Shown: positions 7,516 to 15,654 of the stretch, piece after piece
Numbering within the stretch: position 1 is the first letter of the stretch
Layout of the letters: each line of letters begins with the position of its first letter
Assembly: GCA_937901265.1 (NCBI GenBank)
Contig: CALCHA010000655.1
Location: 1 to 17,642 of the forward strand
Direction of reading: 5' to 3'
Origin: an uncultured Phycisphaerales bacterium
GTDB lineage: Bacteria > Planctomycetota > Phycisphaerae > WQYP01
DNA length: 17,642 nucleotides
Notes under the pieces: model-generated
The model's database searches: none
What the model saw: only the letters and a program-made list of their open reading frames with translations
What the model was told of the DNA's origin: nothing
Position numbers and translations under genes: made by a program

Positions 7516-10500
7516 ATGACGGACCTTGTACATTTGAAACAGTTGATGGAATCGCCGCGGCTGGAACGTGAAGGGCGCGAGCAACGCCGGGCCAAGGGAC
7601 GGGGATTTGATGTGGATGCCGAGGGACTGGCTCAGCGGCTGGCCGCGGAGCTGGAGGGTGAGGTGCGCTTCGACCGCGGCAGCCGTGCGCTCTACGCCAC
7701 GGACGCCTCAAACTACCGCCAGGTGCCCATCGGCGTGGTCCTTCCGCGAAATGTGGATGACGTGATCCGCACCGTCGCCGCCTGCCGCGATTTCGGGGCG
7801 CCGCTCTTGTCGCGCGGTGGAGGCACCAGCCTGGCGGGGCAATGCTGCAACGTCGCCCTCCTCATGGACATGTCCAAGTACGTCAACAAGGTGCTCGAAG
7901 TGGATTCAGAGAAGCGGCTGGGGCGGGTGCAGCCCGGCTGCGTGCTCGACGAGTTTCGCAAGGTCACCAAGCAGCAGGGCCTCATCTATGGGCCCGACCC
8001 CGCGACACACACCCGCTGCACACTCGGCGGAATGATGGGCAACAATTCCTGCGGCATTCACTCGCTGCTCGCCAAGAACTACGGCCTGGGACTGCGGACC
8101 AGCGACAACACGCACGAGCTGGAAATTCTCACCTACGACGGCCTGCGCATGCGCGTCGGGGCGACGCCGCCCGAGGAACTCGAGCGGATCATCGCCGCCG
8201 GCGGACGCCGTGGGGAAATTTATGCCGCTCTCAAGAAGCTCGTCGACACCTATGCGGATGAAATCCGTGCGCGCTATCCCAAAATTCCGCGACGCGTCAG
8301 CGGTTACAACCTCGACGACCTGCTGCCCGAGAATGGCTTCAATGTGGCCCGGGCGCTGGTGGGCTCGGAGAGCACGCTGGTGACGATCCTCGAATCCACC
8401 ATGATCCTTGTGCCCAACCCCGTGACCCGGACCCTGCTGGTGTTGGGCTACTCCGACATCTACGAGGCTTGCAACCACCTTGAGGAAATACTCGAACATC
8501 AGCCCACGGGCCTGGAGGGGGTGGACAAAAAGCTCTTTACCGTGGTGCGCGAAAAGGGTGACGAGAACGCCGACCTGGCGCTCTTCCCCCCCGGCGAAGG
8601 CTGGTTGCTCGTCGAGTTCGGCGGCGATTCCAAGGCTGATTCCGACGGCAAGGCCCGCAAGCTCATGGAGCGGCTCAAAAAGGAAAAAGATGCGCCCTCG
8701 ATGAAGCTCTTCGACAACCCCAGGGAAGAACAGATGATCTGGAAGGTCCGCGAGGGCAGCCTCGGCAGCACCGCCTGGGTCCCCGGACATGCCGACACCT
8801 GGCCCGGCTGGGAGGATTCCGCCGTCGCCGTGAAGGATGTGAAAAATTATCTGAAGGACCTGCACCAGCTCTACGGCAAATATGGCTACGACACCACCAT
8901 CTATGGCCACTTCGGGCAGGGATGCCTGCATTGCCGCGTCCCGTTCAATCTTTACACCCAGCCGGGCATCGATGCGTGGAAAAACTTCATGGAAGAAGCG
9001 ACCGATCTCGTCAGCCGTTATGGCGGCAGCTACTCCGGCGAGCATGGCGACGGACAGCAGCGGGCGGCCTATCTGGAGAAGATGTTTGGCAAAAAAATCG
9101 TGCAGGCTTTCGCCGAGTTCAAGCGCATCTGGGACCCGCAGGGCCGCATGAATCCGGGGAAGATCGTGGACCCCTATTTCATCACCGACAACATGCGCAT
9201 CGGGCCCGATTACAACCCGCCCCAGCCCCAGACCCATTTCCATTACCCCAACGACGAGAGTGCTTTCTCCCGCGCCGTGCTGCGCTGTGTGGGCATCGGA
9301 GAATGCCGCAATCACAGCGGGCAGACGATGTGTCCGAGCTACATGGTGACCCGCGAAGAGAAACACTCCACCCGCGGCCGGGCGCGCATGCTCTTCGAAA
9401 TGATGAATGGCGATGTCCTCGACGATGGCTGGAAGAGCGAGGAAGTGAAAGAGGCCCTCGACCTCTGCCTCTCCTGCAAGGGATGCAAGCATGATTGTCC
9501 GGTGAACGTGGACATGGCGACTTACAAGTCGGAATTCCTGTCGCACTATTACGAAGGAAAAATACGCCCGCGCCACGCCTTTGCCTTCGGCTTCATTCAT
9601 CTCACCAGCGTGCTGGCCTCCAAATTTCCCGCGCTCGCGAACCTGTTCACCCAGGCGCCGATCCTGCGCAACATCGCGAAGTTCCTCGCCGGCATGGAGC
9701 CGAAACGATCGATTCCCCCCTTCGCCCCCCAGAGCTTCAAAGACTGGTTCCGCCGGCGGAAACCGCGCAACGTCGGGCGGCAGACCGTCCTGCTCTTTGC
9801 CGACACTTTCAACAATTACTACAAGCCCGAAACCGCGAAGGCGGCCGTCGAGGTGCTCGAGGACGCCGGCTTCCACGTCCACGTGCCCCTGGCCGACATG
9901 TGCTGCGGTCGACCCCTGTATGACTACGGCTTCCTGCCCACGGCCAAGCGCTGGGCCAGGGATTTTATGAGCAAGCTGCAGGGGGACATGGAGCGCGGCC
10001 TGCCGATGGTCGTGCTGGAGCCCAGTTGCGCCGCCGTCTTCCGGGACGAGCTGACGAACCTCTTTCCGCAAATGAAACTGGCGCAGAAGTTCCAGACGCA
10101 GACTTTTCTGCTCAGCGAGTTCCTTGTGAAGTTCGCCCCGGAGTATAAGTTGCCGCAGCTGCATCGCAAGGCCCTGGTGCATGGCCACTGCCACCACAAG
10201 GCGCTGATGCAGATGGACGATGAGAACAAGGTGCTGACCGGGATGGGCTTGGAATTCCGCGAGCCCGAGGATGGCTGCTGCGGGATGGCCGGGGCATTCG
10301 GGTATGAGCGGGGGGACCATTACCGGCTGAGCATCGACGTGGGGGAACGCGTGCTGCTGCCCGAGGTGCGCCAGGCCGCCGACGAAGAGCTCATCATCGC
10401 CAATGGTTTCAGTTGCCGCGAGCAGGTCGAGCAGGAGACCCATCGTCATGCGCTCCATCTGGCGGACGTGCTGGCGATGGCGATCCACCACGGGTCGGAG

Positions 10501-10680
10501 GGGGTGTCGGGGCGCCCGGAGCGCGAGCTGGTGCACCGCGAACGCGCGGCGCGCCGACGCTCCAACCTGCGCGCGACGCTGGCGGCCACGACGCTGCTCG
10601 CGGCGGGAGCCGCCCTGTGCTGGGTCATCAAACGATCACGACCGCGGCAAAATGCTCCCCTTTCGCCCACCCGGCGGTAG
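7516..10680 (+). CDS. FAD- and Fe-S-binding D-2-hydroxyacid dehydrogenase (YdiJ/D-lactate dehydrogenase-like) with a C-terminal membrane segment
   Basis: Large flavoprotein of 1054 residues (E. coli YdiJ is about 1018) predicted to oxidise a D-2-hydroxyacid such as D-lactate or D-2-hydroxyglutarate and pass electrons through Fe-S centres to quinone. Domains: FAD_binding_4 (about 75-215, with SRGGGTSLAGQ and GGMMGNNSCG), FAD-oxidase C-terminal domain to about 555 with the metal/substrate histidines in YGHFGQGCLHCR, a first cysteine cluster CVGIGEC...MCPS (about 591), a classical CLSCKGCKHDCP 4Fe-4S motif (about 651), and two CCG domains (MCCGRP about 795, GCCGMAG about 920) as in GlpC/GlcF/LldE. 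Residues 1018-1038 are hydrophobic (LRATLAATTLLAAGAALCWV and onward), flanked by RERAARRRSN and KRSRPR: a likely tail anchor. The start at 7516 is chosen over an in-frame GTG at 7474; GAAAGG lies 9 bases upstream. Confidence 0.9.
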   Translation: MTDLVHLKQLMESPRLEREGREQRRAKGRGFDVDAEGLAQRLAAELEGEVRFDRGSRALYATDASNYRQVPIGVVLPRNVDDVIRTVAACRDFGAPLLSRGGGTSLAGQCCNVALLMDMSKYVNKVLEVDSEKRLGRVQPGCVLDEFRKVTKQQGLIYGPDPATHTRCTLGGMMGNNSCGIHSLLAKNYGLGLRTSDNTHELEILTYDGLRMRVGATPPEELERIIAAGGRRGEIYAALKKLVDTYADEIRARYPKIPRRVSGYNLDDLLPENGFNVARALVGSESTLVTILESTMILVPNPVTRTLLVLGYSDIYEACNHLEEILEHQPTGLEGVDKKLFTVVREKGDENADLALFPPGEGWLLVEFGGDSKADSDGKARKLMERLKKEKDAPSMKLFDNPREEQMIWKVREGSLGSTAWVPGHADTWPGWEDSAVAVKDVKNYLKDLHQLYGKYGYDTTIYGHFGQGCLHCRVPFNLYTQPGIDAWKNFMEEATDLVSRYGGSYSGEHGDGQQRAAYLEKMFGKKIVQAFAEFKRIWDPQGRMNPGKIVDPYFITDNMRIGPDYNPPQPQTHFHYPNDESAFSRAVLRCVGIGECRNHSGQTMCPSYMVTREEKHSTRGRARMLFEMMNGDVLDDGWKSEEVKEALDLCLSCKGCKHDCPVNVDMATYKSEFLSHYYEGKIRPRHAFAFGFIHLTSVLASKFPALANLFTQAPILRNIAKFLAGMEPKRSIPPFAPQSFKDWFRRRKPRNVGRQTVLLFADTFNNYYKPETAKAAVEVLEDAGFHVHVPLADMCCGRPLYDYGFLPTAKRWARDFMSKLQGDMERGLPMVVLEPSCAAVFRDELTNLFPQMKLAQKFQTQTFLLSEFLVKFAPEYKLPQLHRKALVHGHCHHKALMQMDDENKVLTGMGLEFREPEDGCCGMAGAFGYERGDHYRLSIDVGERVLLPEVRQAADEELIIANGFSCREQVEQETHRHALHLADVLAMAIHHGSEGVSGRPERELVHRERAARRRSNLRATLAATTLLAAGAALCWVIKRSRPRQNAPLSPTRR

Positions 10681-10699
10681 AATCAGCCGCTTTCCGGCG

Positions 10700-10705
10700 A
10701 GGGAG
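10700..10705 (+). promoter_or_regulatory. Shine-Dalgarno site supporting a TTG start
   Basis: AGGGAG five bases before TTG 10711. It supports the rare start codon of the CDF gene, since the next in-frame alternative, GTG 10738, would remove the N-terminal part of the first helix. Confidence 0.65.
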
Positions 10706-10710
10706 CACGT

Positions 10711-11637
10711 TTGGGCGAAAGTGGATCAAAAGTCGTCGTGGTCGCGGCCGCGACGGTGAACATCGCCATCGCCGTGGCCAAGTTTGTCGCCGCCGGGGTC
10801 ACCGGGTCGCCCTCCATGCTCTCGGAGGCGATCCACTCGGTCGTCGACGCTGGCAACGAACTGCTGCTGCTCCTCGGCATGCGCCTCGCTCGCCGCCCGC
10901 CGGACGAGGGACATCCCTTCGGCCACGGAAAAGAGATCTACTTCTGGTCGCTGGTGGTGGGGATGGTGATCTTCGGGGTGGGCGGCGGATTGTCCATTTA
11001 TGAAGGGGTGTTGCACCTGGCCCGGCCAACGCGACCGGACCATCTGGCATGGAACTTCATCGTGCTGGGTATCGCGGCCGCGCTCGAATCCGTTTCGTGG
11101 ACCATCGCCATGCGCGAATTCTGGCGGCGCAAAAAACGCGCGGGTGTCACCGCCTGGCAGGCTATCCGCCACACCAAGGATCCAACGGTTTTCATCGTCC
11201 TCCTCGAAGACACCGCCGACCTCGCCGGGCTGGCGATCGCGGCGGCGGCGCTGCTGCTGGCGCGCTTCACCGGCTGGGATTATTGGGATGGCATCGGGGC
11301 TGTCGGCATCGGGGTGATGCTCGCCATCGTCTCCGTGGTCATGGTGCGCGAAAGCCGCGGGTTGCTGCTCGGCGAGAGCGCCAAACGCGAGATCGTCGAC
11401 GCCGTCCAGCAGATCGCCGCGGCCGATCCCGCAGTGCTCGAAGCGCGGCCCCCGCTGACCATGCAGCTCTCCCCCGAGCAGGTGCTGGTGAATCTCGAAA
11501 TCGTGGTGCATCCGGGAATGGCCGTGGAGGCGCTGCGCGACGCCGTGGAGCGCATCGAGAAGGCGGTGCAATCGCGCTTCGCGGAGGTCGAACGCATCTT
11601 TATTGAAGCCGCACGACCGCTGAAAAAGTCCGGGTAG
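10711..11637 (+). CDS. Cation diffusion facilitator, ZnT9/SLC30A9-like
   Basis: Membrane transporter of 308 residues of the CDF family, which exports divalent metals (usually Zn2+) in exchange for protons or otherwise handles metal at the membrane. It has about six transmembrane helices and a C-terminal cytoplasmic domain (about 230-308, with MQLSPEQVLVNLEIVVHPGM). The TM2 site reads SEAIHSVVDAGNE with H42-x-x-x-D46; the following loop is PDEGHPFGHGKEIYFW. In TM5 the usual HxxxD is E166-D167-T-A-D170 within DPTVFIVLLEDTADLAGL, the pattern I associate with the ZnT9-like branch. Metal specificity may therefore differ from Zn-exporting ZitB/YiiP. The start is TTG with a strong AGGGAG site. It follows the dehydrogenase by 30 bases and could be on the same transcript. 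The last 124 bases before actA hold no recognised gene. Confidence 0.9.
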   Translation: MGESGSKVVVVAAATVNIAIAVAKFVAAGVTGSPSMLSEAIHSVVDAGNELLLLLGMRLARRPPDEGHPFGHGKEIYFWSLVVGMVIFGVGGGLSIYEGVLHLARPTRPDHLAWNFIVLGIAAALESVSWTIAMREFWRRKKRAGVTAWQAIRHTKDPTVFIVLLEDTADLAGLAIAAAALLLARFTGWDYWDGIGAVGIGVMLAIVSVVMVRESRGLLLGESAKREIVDAVQQIAAADPAVLEARPPLTMQLSPEQVLVNLEIVVHPGMAVEALRDAVERIEKAVQSRFAEVERIFIEAARPLKKSG

Positions 11638-11761
11638 CGGGCGCCACGGCGGAGCGGGGGTATGTGGTTTGCTCGAAACGACGCTGTGGGTTTTCCATAC
11701 CGCGATTCCATTTCTTCGCGGACGTGGAATTGTTCGCCAACATCTTTCGTGGGCAGGCGAA
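11638..11761 (+). promoter_or_regulatory. Leader region upstream of the ACIII operon
   Basis: The only gap before five overlapping act genes, so the most likely place for their promoter unless they are read through from the CDF gene. No hairpin terminator follows the CDF stop and no clear -35/-10 pair is visible. The actA frame is open back to TTG 11669, but the extra residues do not resemble ActA. Confidence 0.4.
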
Positions 11762-12451
11762 GTGGCACAACTCTTTCATCCAGTGATGAATACGGTCGCG
11801 CGAGTCCTGCTCGTGGGGGTCCCGCTCTTTTCCCTCCTCGGCGGAATGGCGCTCGCCTATGGCGGGGGATGGTCGGACTGGGTGACCTACCGCGGCAATT
11901 ATCGTGAACAAACTGGCGGACCTGCCGAGGGAGGCCCCGGCGGTGTCCCCTTCAGTCACGCGCACCACGTCAAAGGCCTCGGCATCGATTGCCGCTATTG
12001 CCACACCGGCGTCGAAACCTCGCCTTTCGCCGGTCTTCCTCCCACCGAAACCTGCATGACCTGCCATTCCCAGATGTGGGTCCACGCGCCGATGCTCGAG
12101 CCCGTCCGCGACAGCTGGCTCACCGGCAAACCGCTGAAATGGACCCGCGTCTACGACCTCCCCGACTACGTCTACTTCGATCACTCCATCCATGTCAACA
12201 AAGGCGTCGGTTGCTCCACCTGCCACGGCGACGTCAGCGAGATGCCCCTCATGAACCGCGTCGTCAACCTCCAAATGCGCTGGTGCATTGATTGCCACCG
12301 CGATCCCGCCAAGCACCTCCGGCCCGAGGAGGATATTTTTGATCCCTCCTGGGTCGAGCCGCCTGACCAGCTCGCCCGCGGCCGCGAGTTGGTGGGGAAA
12401 TACCACGTGGAAGTCGAACAGTTGACCAATTGTTCAGTGTGTCACCGGTGA
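11762..12451 (+). CDS. actA: Alternative complex III subunit ActA, pentahaem cytochrome c
   Basis: Membrane-attached multihaem cytochrome of the ACIII quinol oxidising complex; it accepts electrons from the Fe-S clusters of ActB on the periplasmic side. 229 residues from GTG 11762. This start gives the typical ActA beginning MAQLFHPVMNTVARV followed by one hydrophobic helix (about 14-33). Five haem motifs are visible: CRYCH (77-81), CMTCH (98-102), CSTCH (151-155), CIDCH (175-179) and CSVCH (224-228), the last at the extreme C-terminus. Five matches the Rhodothermus-type pentahaem form. The conserved text PFSHAHHVKGLGIDCRYCH and YVYFDHSIHVNKGVGCSTCH fits ACIII and supplies candidate distal histidines. 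A GGCAGG-type site lies a few bases upstream. Its TGA overlaps the actB ATG by one base (TGATG), so translation is probably coupled. Confidence 0.94.
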   Translation: MAQLFHPVMNTVARVLLVGVPLFSLLGGMALAYGGGWSDWVTYRGNYREQTGGPAEGGPGGVPFSHAHHVKGLGIDCRYCHTGVETSPFAGLPPTETCMTCHSQMWVHAPMLEPVRDSWLTGKPLKWTRVYDLPDYVYFDHSIHVNKGVGCSTCHGDVSEMPLMNRVVNLQMRWCIDCHRDPAKHLRPEEDIFDPSWVEPPDQLARGRELVGKYHVEVEQLTNCSVCHR

Positions 12452-15400
12452 TGAGCGACAATCCCCCATTTTCTTCCGATGAGCCGGCGCTGCGGGATGC
12501 GTCGGAAGAGGAGTTCGCGCCCGGTGCGGCAGACGAAGCCCTGAGCGAGTTTGATCGCCGGAGTTTTTTAAAGCTGATGACCGCCGGCCTCGCACTGGCG
12601 GGGGGGTCGCTGGGGGGATGCAGCACGCCACAACCACCCGAGAAGATCGTCCCCTACGTGCAATCACCCGAGGGACTCACGCCGGGAATTCCCCTGTTTT
12701 TCGCCAGCGCCCTGCCGCTGGAGGGCTGGGGACATGGCGTCATCGTCGAGCAGCATGAGGGGCGACCCACAAAAATCGAAGGCAACCCGGAACACCCCTC
12801 CTCGCTCGGTGGAACGAACATCTTCATGCAGGCCTCCGTGCTGCAGCTGTACGATCCCGACCGCAACCGCGGGCTCTCCCACCGCGGGGTGTCGCAGTCG
12901 TGGGACAACCTCATCGCGGCGCTGCGCGCCCGGAGTCAGGGCAAACGCGACCTCTCCGTGCGCATCCTCACGCCCACCGTGACCTCGCCCTCGCTCGCGG
13001 CGAAGATCGTCGCCTTGCGCCAGACCTTTCCCTCTCTCCGCTGGCATCGCCACGACGGCGTGGGAACGGCCTATCGGCAGGCGGGGCTGCAGCGCGCCAC
13101 CGCACGCAACGATCTCACCGCTGTTTATGACTTCACCAGGGCCCGACGCATCGTCTCGCTCGATGCCCACTTCCTCGCCGATGAGCCCGGCAGCGTGCGC
13201 TATGCACGGGAGTTCGCCCAGGGACGACGCGTGCCTTTCAAGGCGTTTGGCCCACTCGCGACGCATCGTTTGGCAACCGACCCGCCCATCGCCACCGAGC
13301 GTCCCTCGGCAGAACGCATGACGCGCCTGTACATGGCCGAGAGCACGCTCACGCATACCGGTGCCATGGCGGATCATCGGCTGGCCACGAAAGCCGGCGA
13401 GATCCCGGCGCTGGCGGCCGCCCTCGCGCGGACCCTGCGAGCCGCGGATTTCGCTGCCTTGCCCGAGCCACAGGCCCGCTGGGTCCGCGCCGCTGCAGAC
13501 GACCTGCGTGCGGCCGGCGCTGGCGGTCTCGTGATCGCCGGAGAGACCCAGCCGCCCGAAGTGCACGCCCTCGCCCACGCCCTCAACGCACAGTTGGGTA
13601 GCAAGGCGGTGCACTATGTGGAGCGCGTCGACTTCTCCGATCCACAGAATCCTGACGATTCCCTCGCCGCCCTGGTTCACGACCTCGCCGGCGGAGCGGT
13701 CGATATGCTGCTGCTGCTGGATGTCAATCCCGTCTACACCGCGACCTCCGACCTGCCCGTCGCTGAGGCCCTCACCACCTTCTCCAAGCGCGGCGGCCTG
13801 GCGGTGCACCTGGGGCTCTACGACGACGAGACCTCCGGCGTCTGCGACTGGCATGTGCCCCTCGCCCATCCCCTGGAAGCCTGGGGCGATTGCCGCGGGC
13901 ACGATGGCACGGCCAGCATCATTCAGCCGCTGATCCAGCCGCTCTGGAAAGGCAAAACGGCGCTGGAACTGCTCGCGACGGTGGAAGCCATCGCGCGCGA
14001 CACCACCCTGGATCTCTTTGCCGACAGTTATGACCTCGTGCGACGCCATTGGCTGGCGCACTGGCAGGTCTCTCCGGCAGACCAGGAAATGCGCTGGCGC
14101 AAGGCCCTGGCCACCGGCATCATCCCGGAAACCGCGGCCCCCGCAGTGGGTGAACTCGCCCCCGCCATGGCCGGCAAAATCGACGCCCTCGCCGCTGCCG
14201 CCGCCGCACTCCCCAAAGCCCCCCCCATCGAGCTCAACTTCCGCCCCGATCCCAGCCTCGGCGATGGTGCCTGGGCCAACCATCCCTGGCTGCAGGAGCT
14301 CCCCCGGCCCCTCACGCGCCTCACCTGGGACAACGTCCTGCTCGTCAGCCTCAACACCGCCCGCAAGCTCGGCCTCGCCGACTCCGCCGAACACAAAATG
14401 CGCAAGCCCGAATATGTCGCAAACCTTACCGCCAACGGCGTCAAGCTGCAGATCCCCGTCTGGGTCCAGCCCGGTCAGCCCGATGACGCCCTCACCGTCT
14501 ATCTCGGCGGCGGTCGCGGCCGCGGCGGATCGGTGCAGTTCGGTGTCGGCGTCAACGTCAACCCCCTCCGCACCACCGCCGCCCCCTGGGCCACCACCGC
14601 CACCGCCACGCAGGGAAATGTGGATCACACCCTCGCCTGCACGCAGAACACCCGCGTCCAGTCCGACCGCGACATCCTCAAGCAACGCGCCATCGGCGAT
14701 CTTCACCCTTCCACCCAAGTGAACGCCCCCAACCTCTACGGCATGCGCACCGACACCGACGGCCGCACCGTCCATCTCTCCCTTTACGATGAAACCCACT
14801 ACACCGGCTACAAGTGGGGCATGGTCATTGATCTCACCGCCTGCATCGGATGCAACGCCTGCGTCATCGCCTGTCAGGCGGAGAACAACATTCCCTGCGT
14901 CGGCAAGGACCAGGTGCTCAAGGGCCGCGAAATGCACTGGATGCGCATCGATGCCTACTTCGGCGGCAAGGAAACAATGTCGCTGGACGCCCCCGAGTGC
15001 CAGACGCAGGTCGCTTTCCAGCCCATGCTCTGCCAGCACTGCGAAAACGCGCCCTGCGAGGTCGTCTGCCCCGTCGAGGCCACCAGCCACTCCGCGGAGG
15101 GTCTCAACGAGATGACCTACAACCGCTGCGTCGGCACGCGCTACTGCTCCAACAACTGCCCCTACAAAGTCCGCCGCTTCAACTTCCTGCAGTACAACAG
15201 CCACAGCGAGCCGACGCTGGCGATGCAGAAGAACCCCAACGTCACCGTGCGCAGCCGCGGGGTGATGGAAAAGTGCACCTACTGCGTGCAGCGCCTCAAC
15301 ATGGCGCGGATCGACGCCAAGCGCGACTGGGCGAAGAATGACCGCCGGCACAAGCCCACCGAGATGCGTGACACGCCCGAGGACCCCTGGGTCCAACCCG

Positions 15401-15654
15401 AAAAACTCCCGCGCATCGGCGTCATGACCGCCTGCCAGCAGGGCTGTCCCACCGAGGCCATCATCTTTGGCGACCTCAACGACAAGAACAATTTCGCGGC
15501 CATCATGAAGTCGCAGCAGCCCTGGGGGGCCATCGGTTACGGCGTGCTCACCGAGCTCAACACCCAGCCGCGGACGAGCTACCTCGAACGCCTGGGGAAT
15601 CCCAATCCCGATTTCCACCCCACCGCCTCCGCCACGCAGGGGGAGCGCGTATGA
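12451..15654 (+). CDS. actB: Alternative complex III subunit ActB, fused molybdopterin oxidoreductase-like and Fe-S protein
   Basis: Core periplasmic subunit of ACIII (1067 residues). An N-terminal B1 part resembles molybdopterin oxidoreductases; family members are known to lack the Mo cofactor. A C-terminal B2 part (from about residue 788) carries four Fe-S clusters that lead electrons to ActA haems. The N-terminus has a long charged lead and a twin-arginine signal DRRSFLK (R36-R37), a hydrophobic run, and LGGC (C57), so Tat export with possible lipid attachment. B2 has CIGCNACVIAC (start of the first cluster), CQHCENAPCEVVCP, CVGTRYCSNNCPYKVRRF, CTYC and ACQQGCPTEAI; these fit three 4Fe-4S and one 3Fe-4S, as in characterised ACIII. 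The start at 12451 overlaps the actA stop; the in-frame TTG at 12430 lies within actA and is unlikely. It ends in an ATGA overlap with actC. Confidence 0.95.
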   Translation: MSDNPPFSSDEPALRDASEEEFAPGAADEALSEFDRRSFLKLMTAGLALAGGSLGGCSTPQPPEKIVPYVQSPEGLTPGIPLFFASALPLEGWGHGVIVEQHEGRPTKIEGNPEHPSSLGGTNIFMQASVLQLYDPDRNRGLSHRGVSQSWDNLIAALRARSQGKRDLSVRILTPTVTSPSLAAKIVALRQTFPSLRWHRHDGVGTAYRQAGLQRATARNDLTAVYDFTRARRIVSLDAHFLADEPGSVRYAREFAQGRRVPFKAFGPLATHRLATDPPIATERPSAERMTRLYMAESTLTHTGAMADHRLATKAGEIPALAAALARTLRAADFAALPEPQARWVRAAADDLRAAGAGGLVIAGETQPPEVHALAHALNAQLGSKAVHYVERVDFSDPQNPDDSLAALVHDLAGGAVDMLLLLDVNPVYTATSDLPVAEALTTFSKRGGLAVHLGLYDDETSGVCDWHVPLAHPLEAWGDCRGHDGTASIIQPLIQPLWKGKTALELLATVEAIARDTTLDLFADSYDLVRRHWLAHWQVSPADQEMRWRKALATGIIPETAAPAVGELAPAMAGKIDALAAAAAALPKAPPIELNFRPDPSLGDGAWANHPWLQELPRPLTRLTWDNVLLVSLNTARKLGLADSAEHKMRKPEYVANLTANGVKLQIPVWVQPGQPDDALTVYLGGGRGRGGSVQFGVGVNVNPLRTTAAPWATTATATQGNVDHTLACTQNTRVQSDRDILKQRAIGDLHPSTQVNAPNLYGMRTDTDGRTVHLSLYDETHYTGYKWGMVIDLTACIGCNACVIACQAENNIPCVGKDQVLKGREMHWMRIDAYFGGKETMSLDAPECQTQVAFQPMLCQHCENAPCEVVCPVEATSHSAEGLNEMTYNRCVGTRYCSNNCPYKVRRFNFLQYNSHSEPTLAMQKNPNVTVRSRGVMEKCTYCVQRLNMARIDAKRDWAKNDRRHKPTEMRDTPEDPWVQPEKLPRIGVMTACQQGCPTEAIIFGDLNDKNNFAAIMKSQQPWGAIGYGVLTELNTQPRTSYLERLGNPNPDFHPTASATQGERV

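Noticed and set aside
6205..7584. Minus-strand open frame of 459 codons opposite the GH1-like gene
   Set aside because: No motif; the plus-strand frame has both catalytic glutamates in their proper contexts.
7906..10536. Minus-strand open frame of 876 codons opposite the FAD/Fe-S dehydrogenase
   Set aside because: Rich in His, Leu and Val without motifs; explained by third-position GC of the dehydrogenase, which has complete domains.
4885..10680. A wholly new defence or mobile system in the accessory-looking middle of the window
   Set aside because: All genes here belong to metabolic families; there are no nucleases, integrases, toxin-antitoxin pairs or repeats flanking them.
11669..11761. 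Longer ActA from TTG 11669
   Set aside because: The extra 31 residues do not resemble ActA, whereas the GTG at 11762 gives the typical MAQLFHP beginning.
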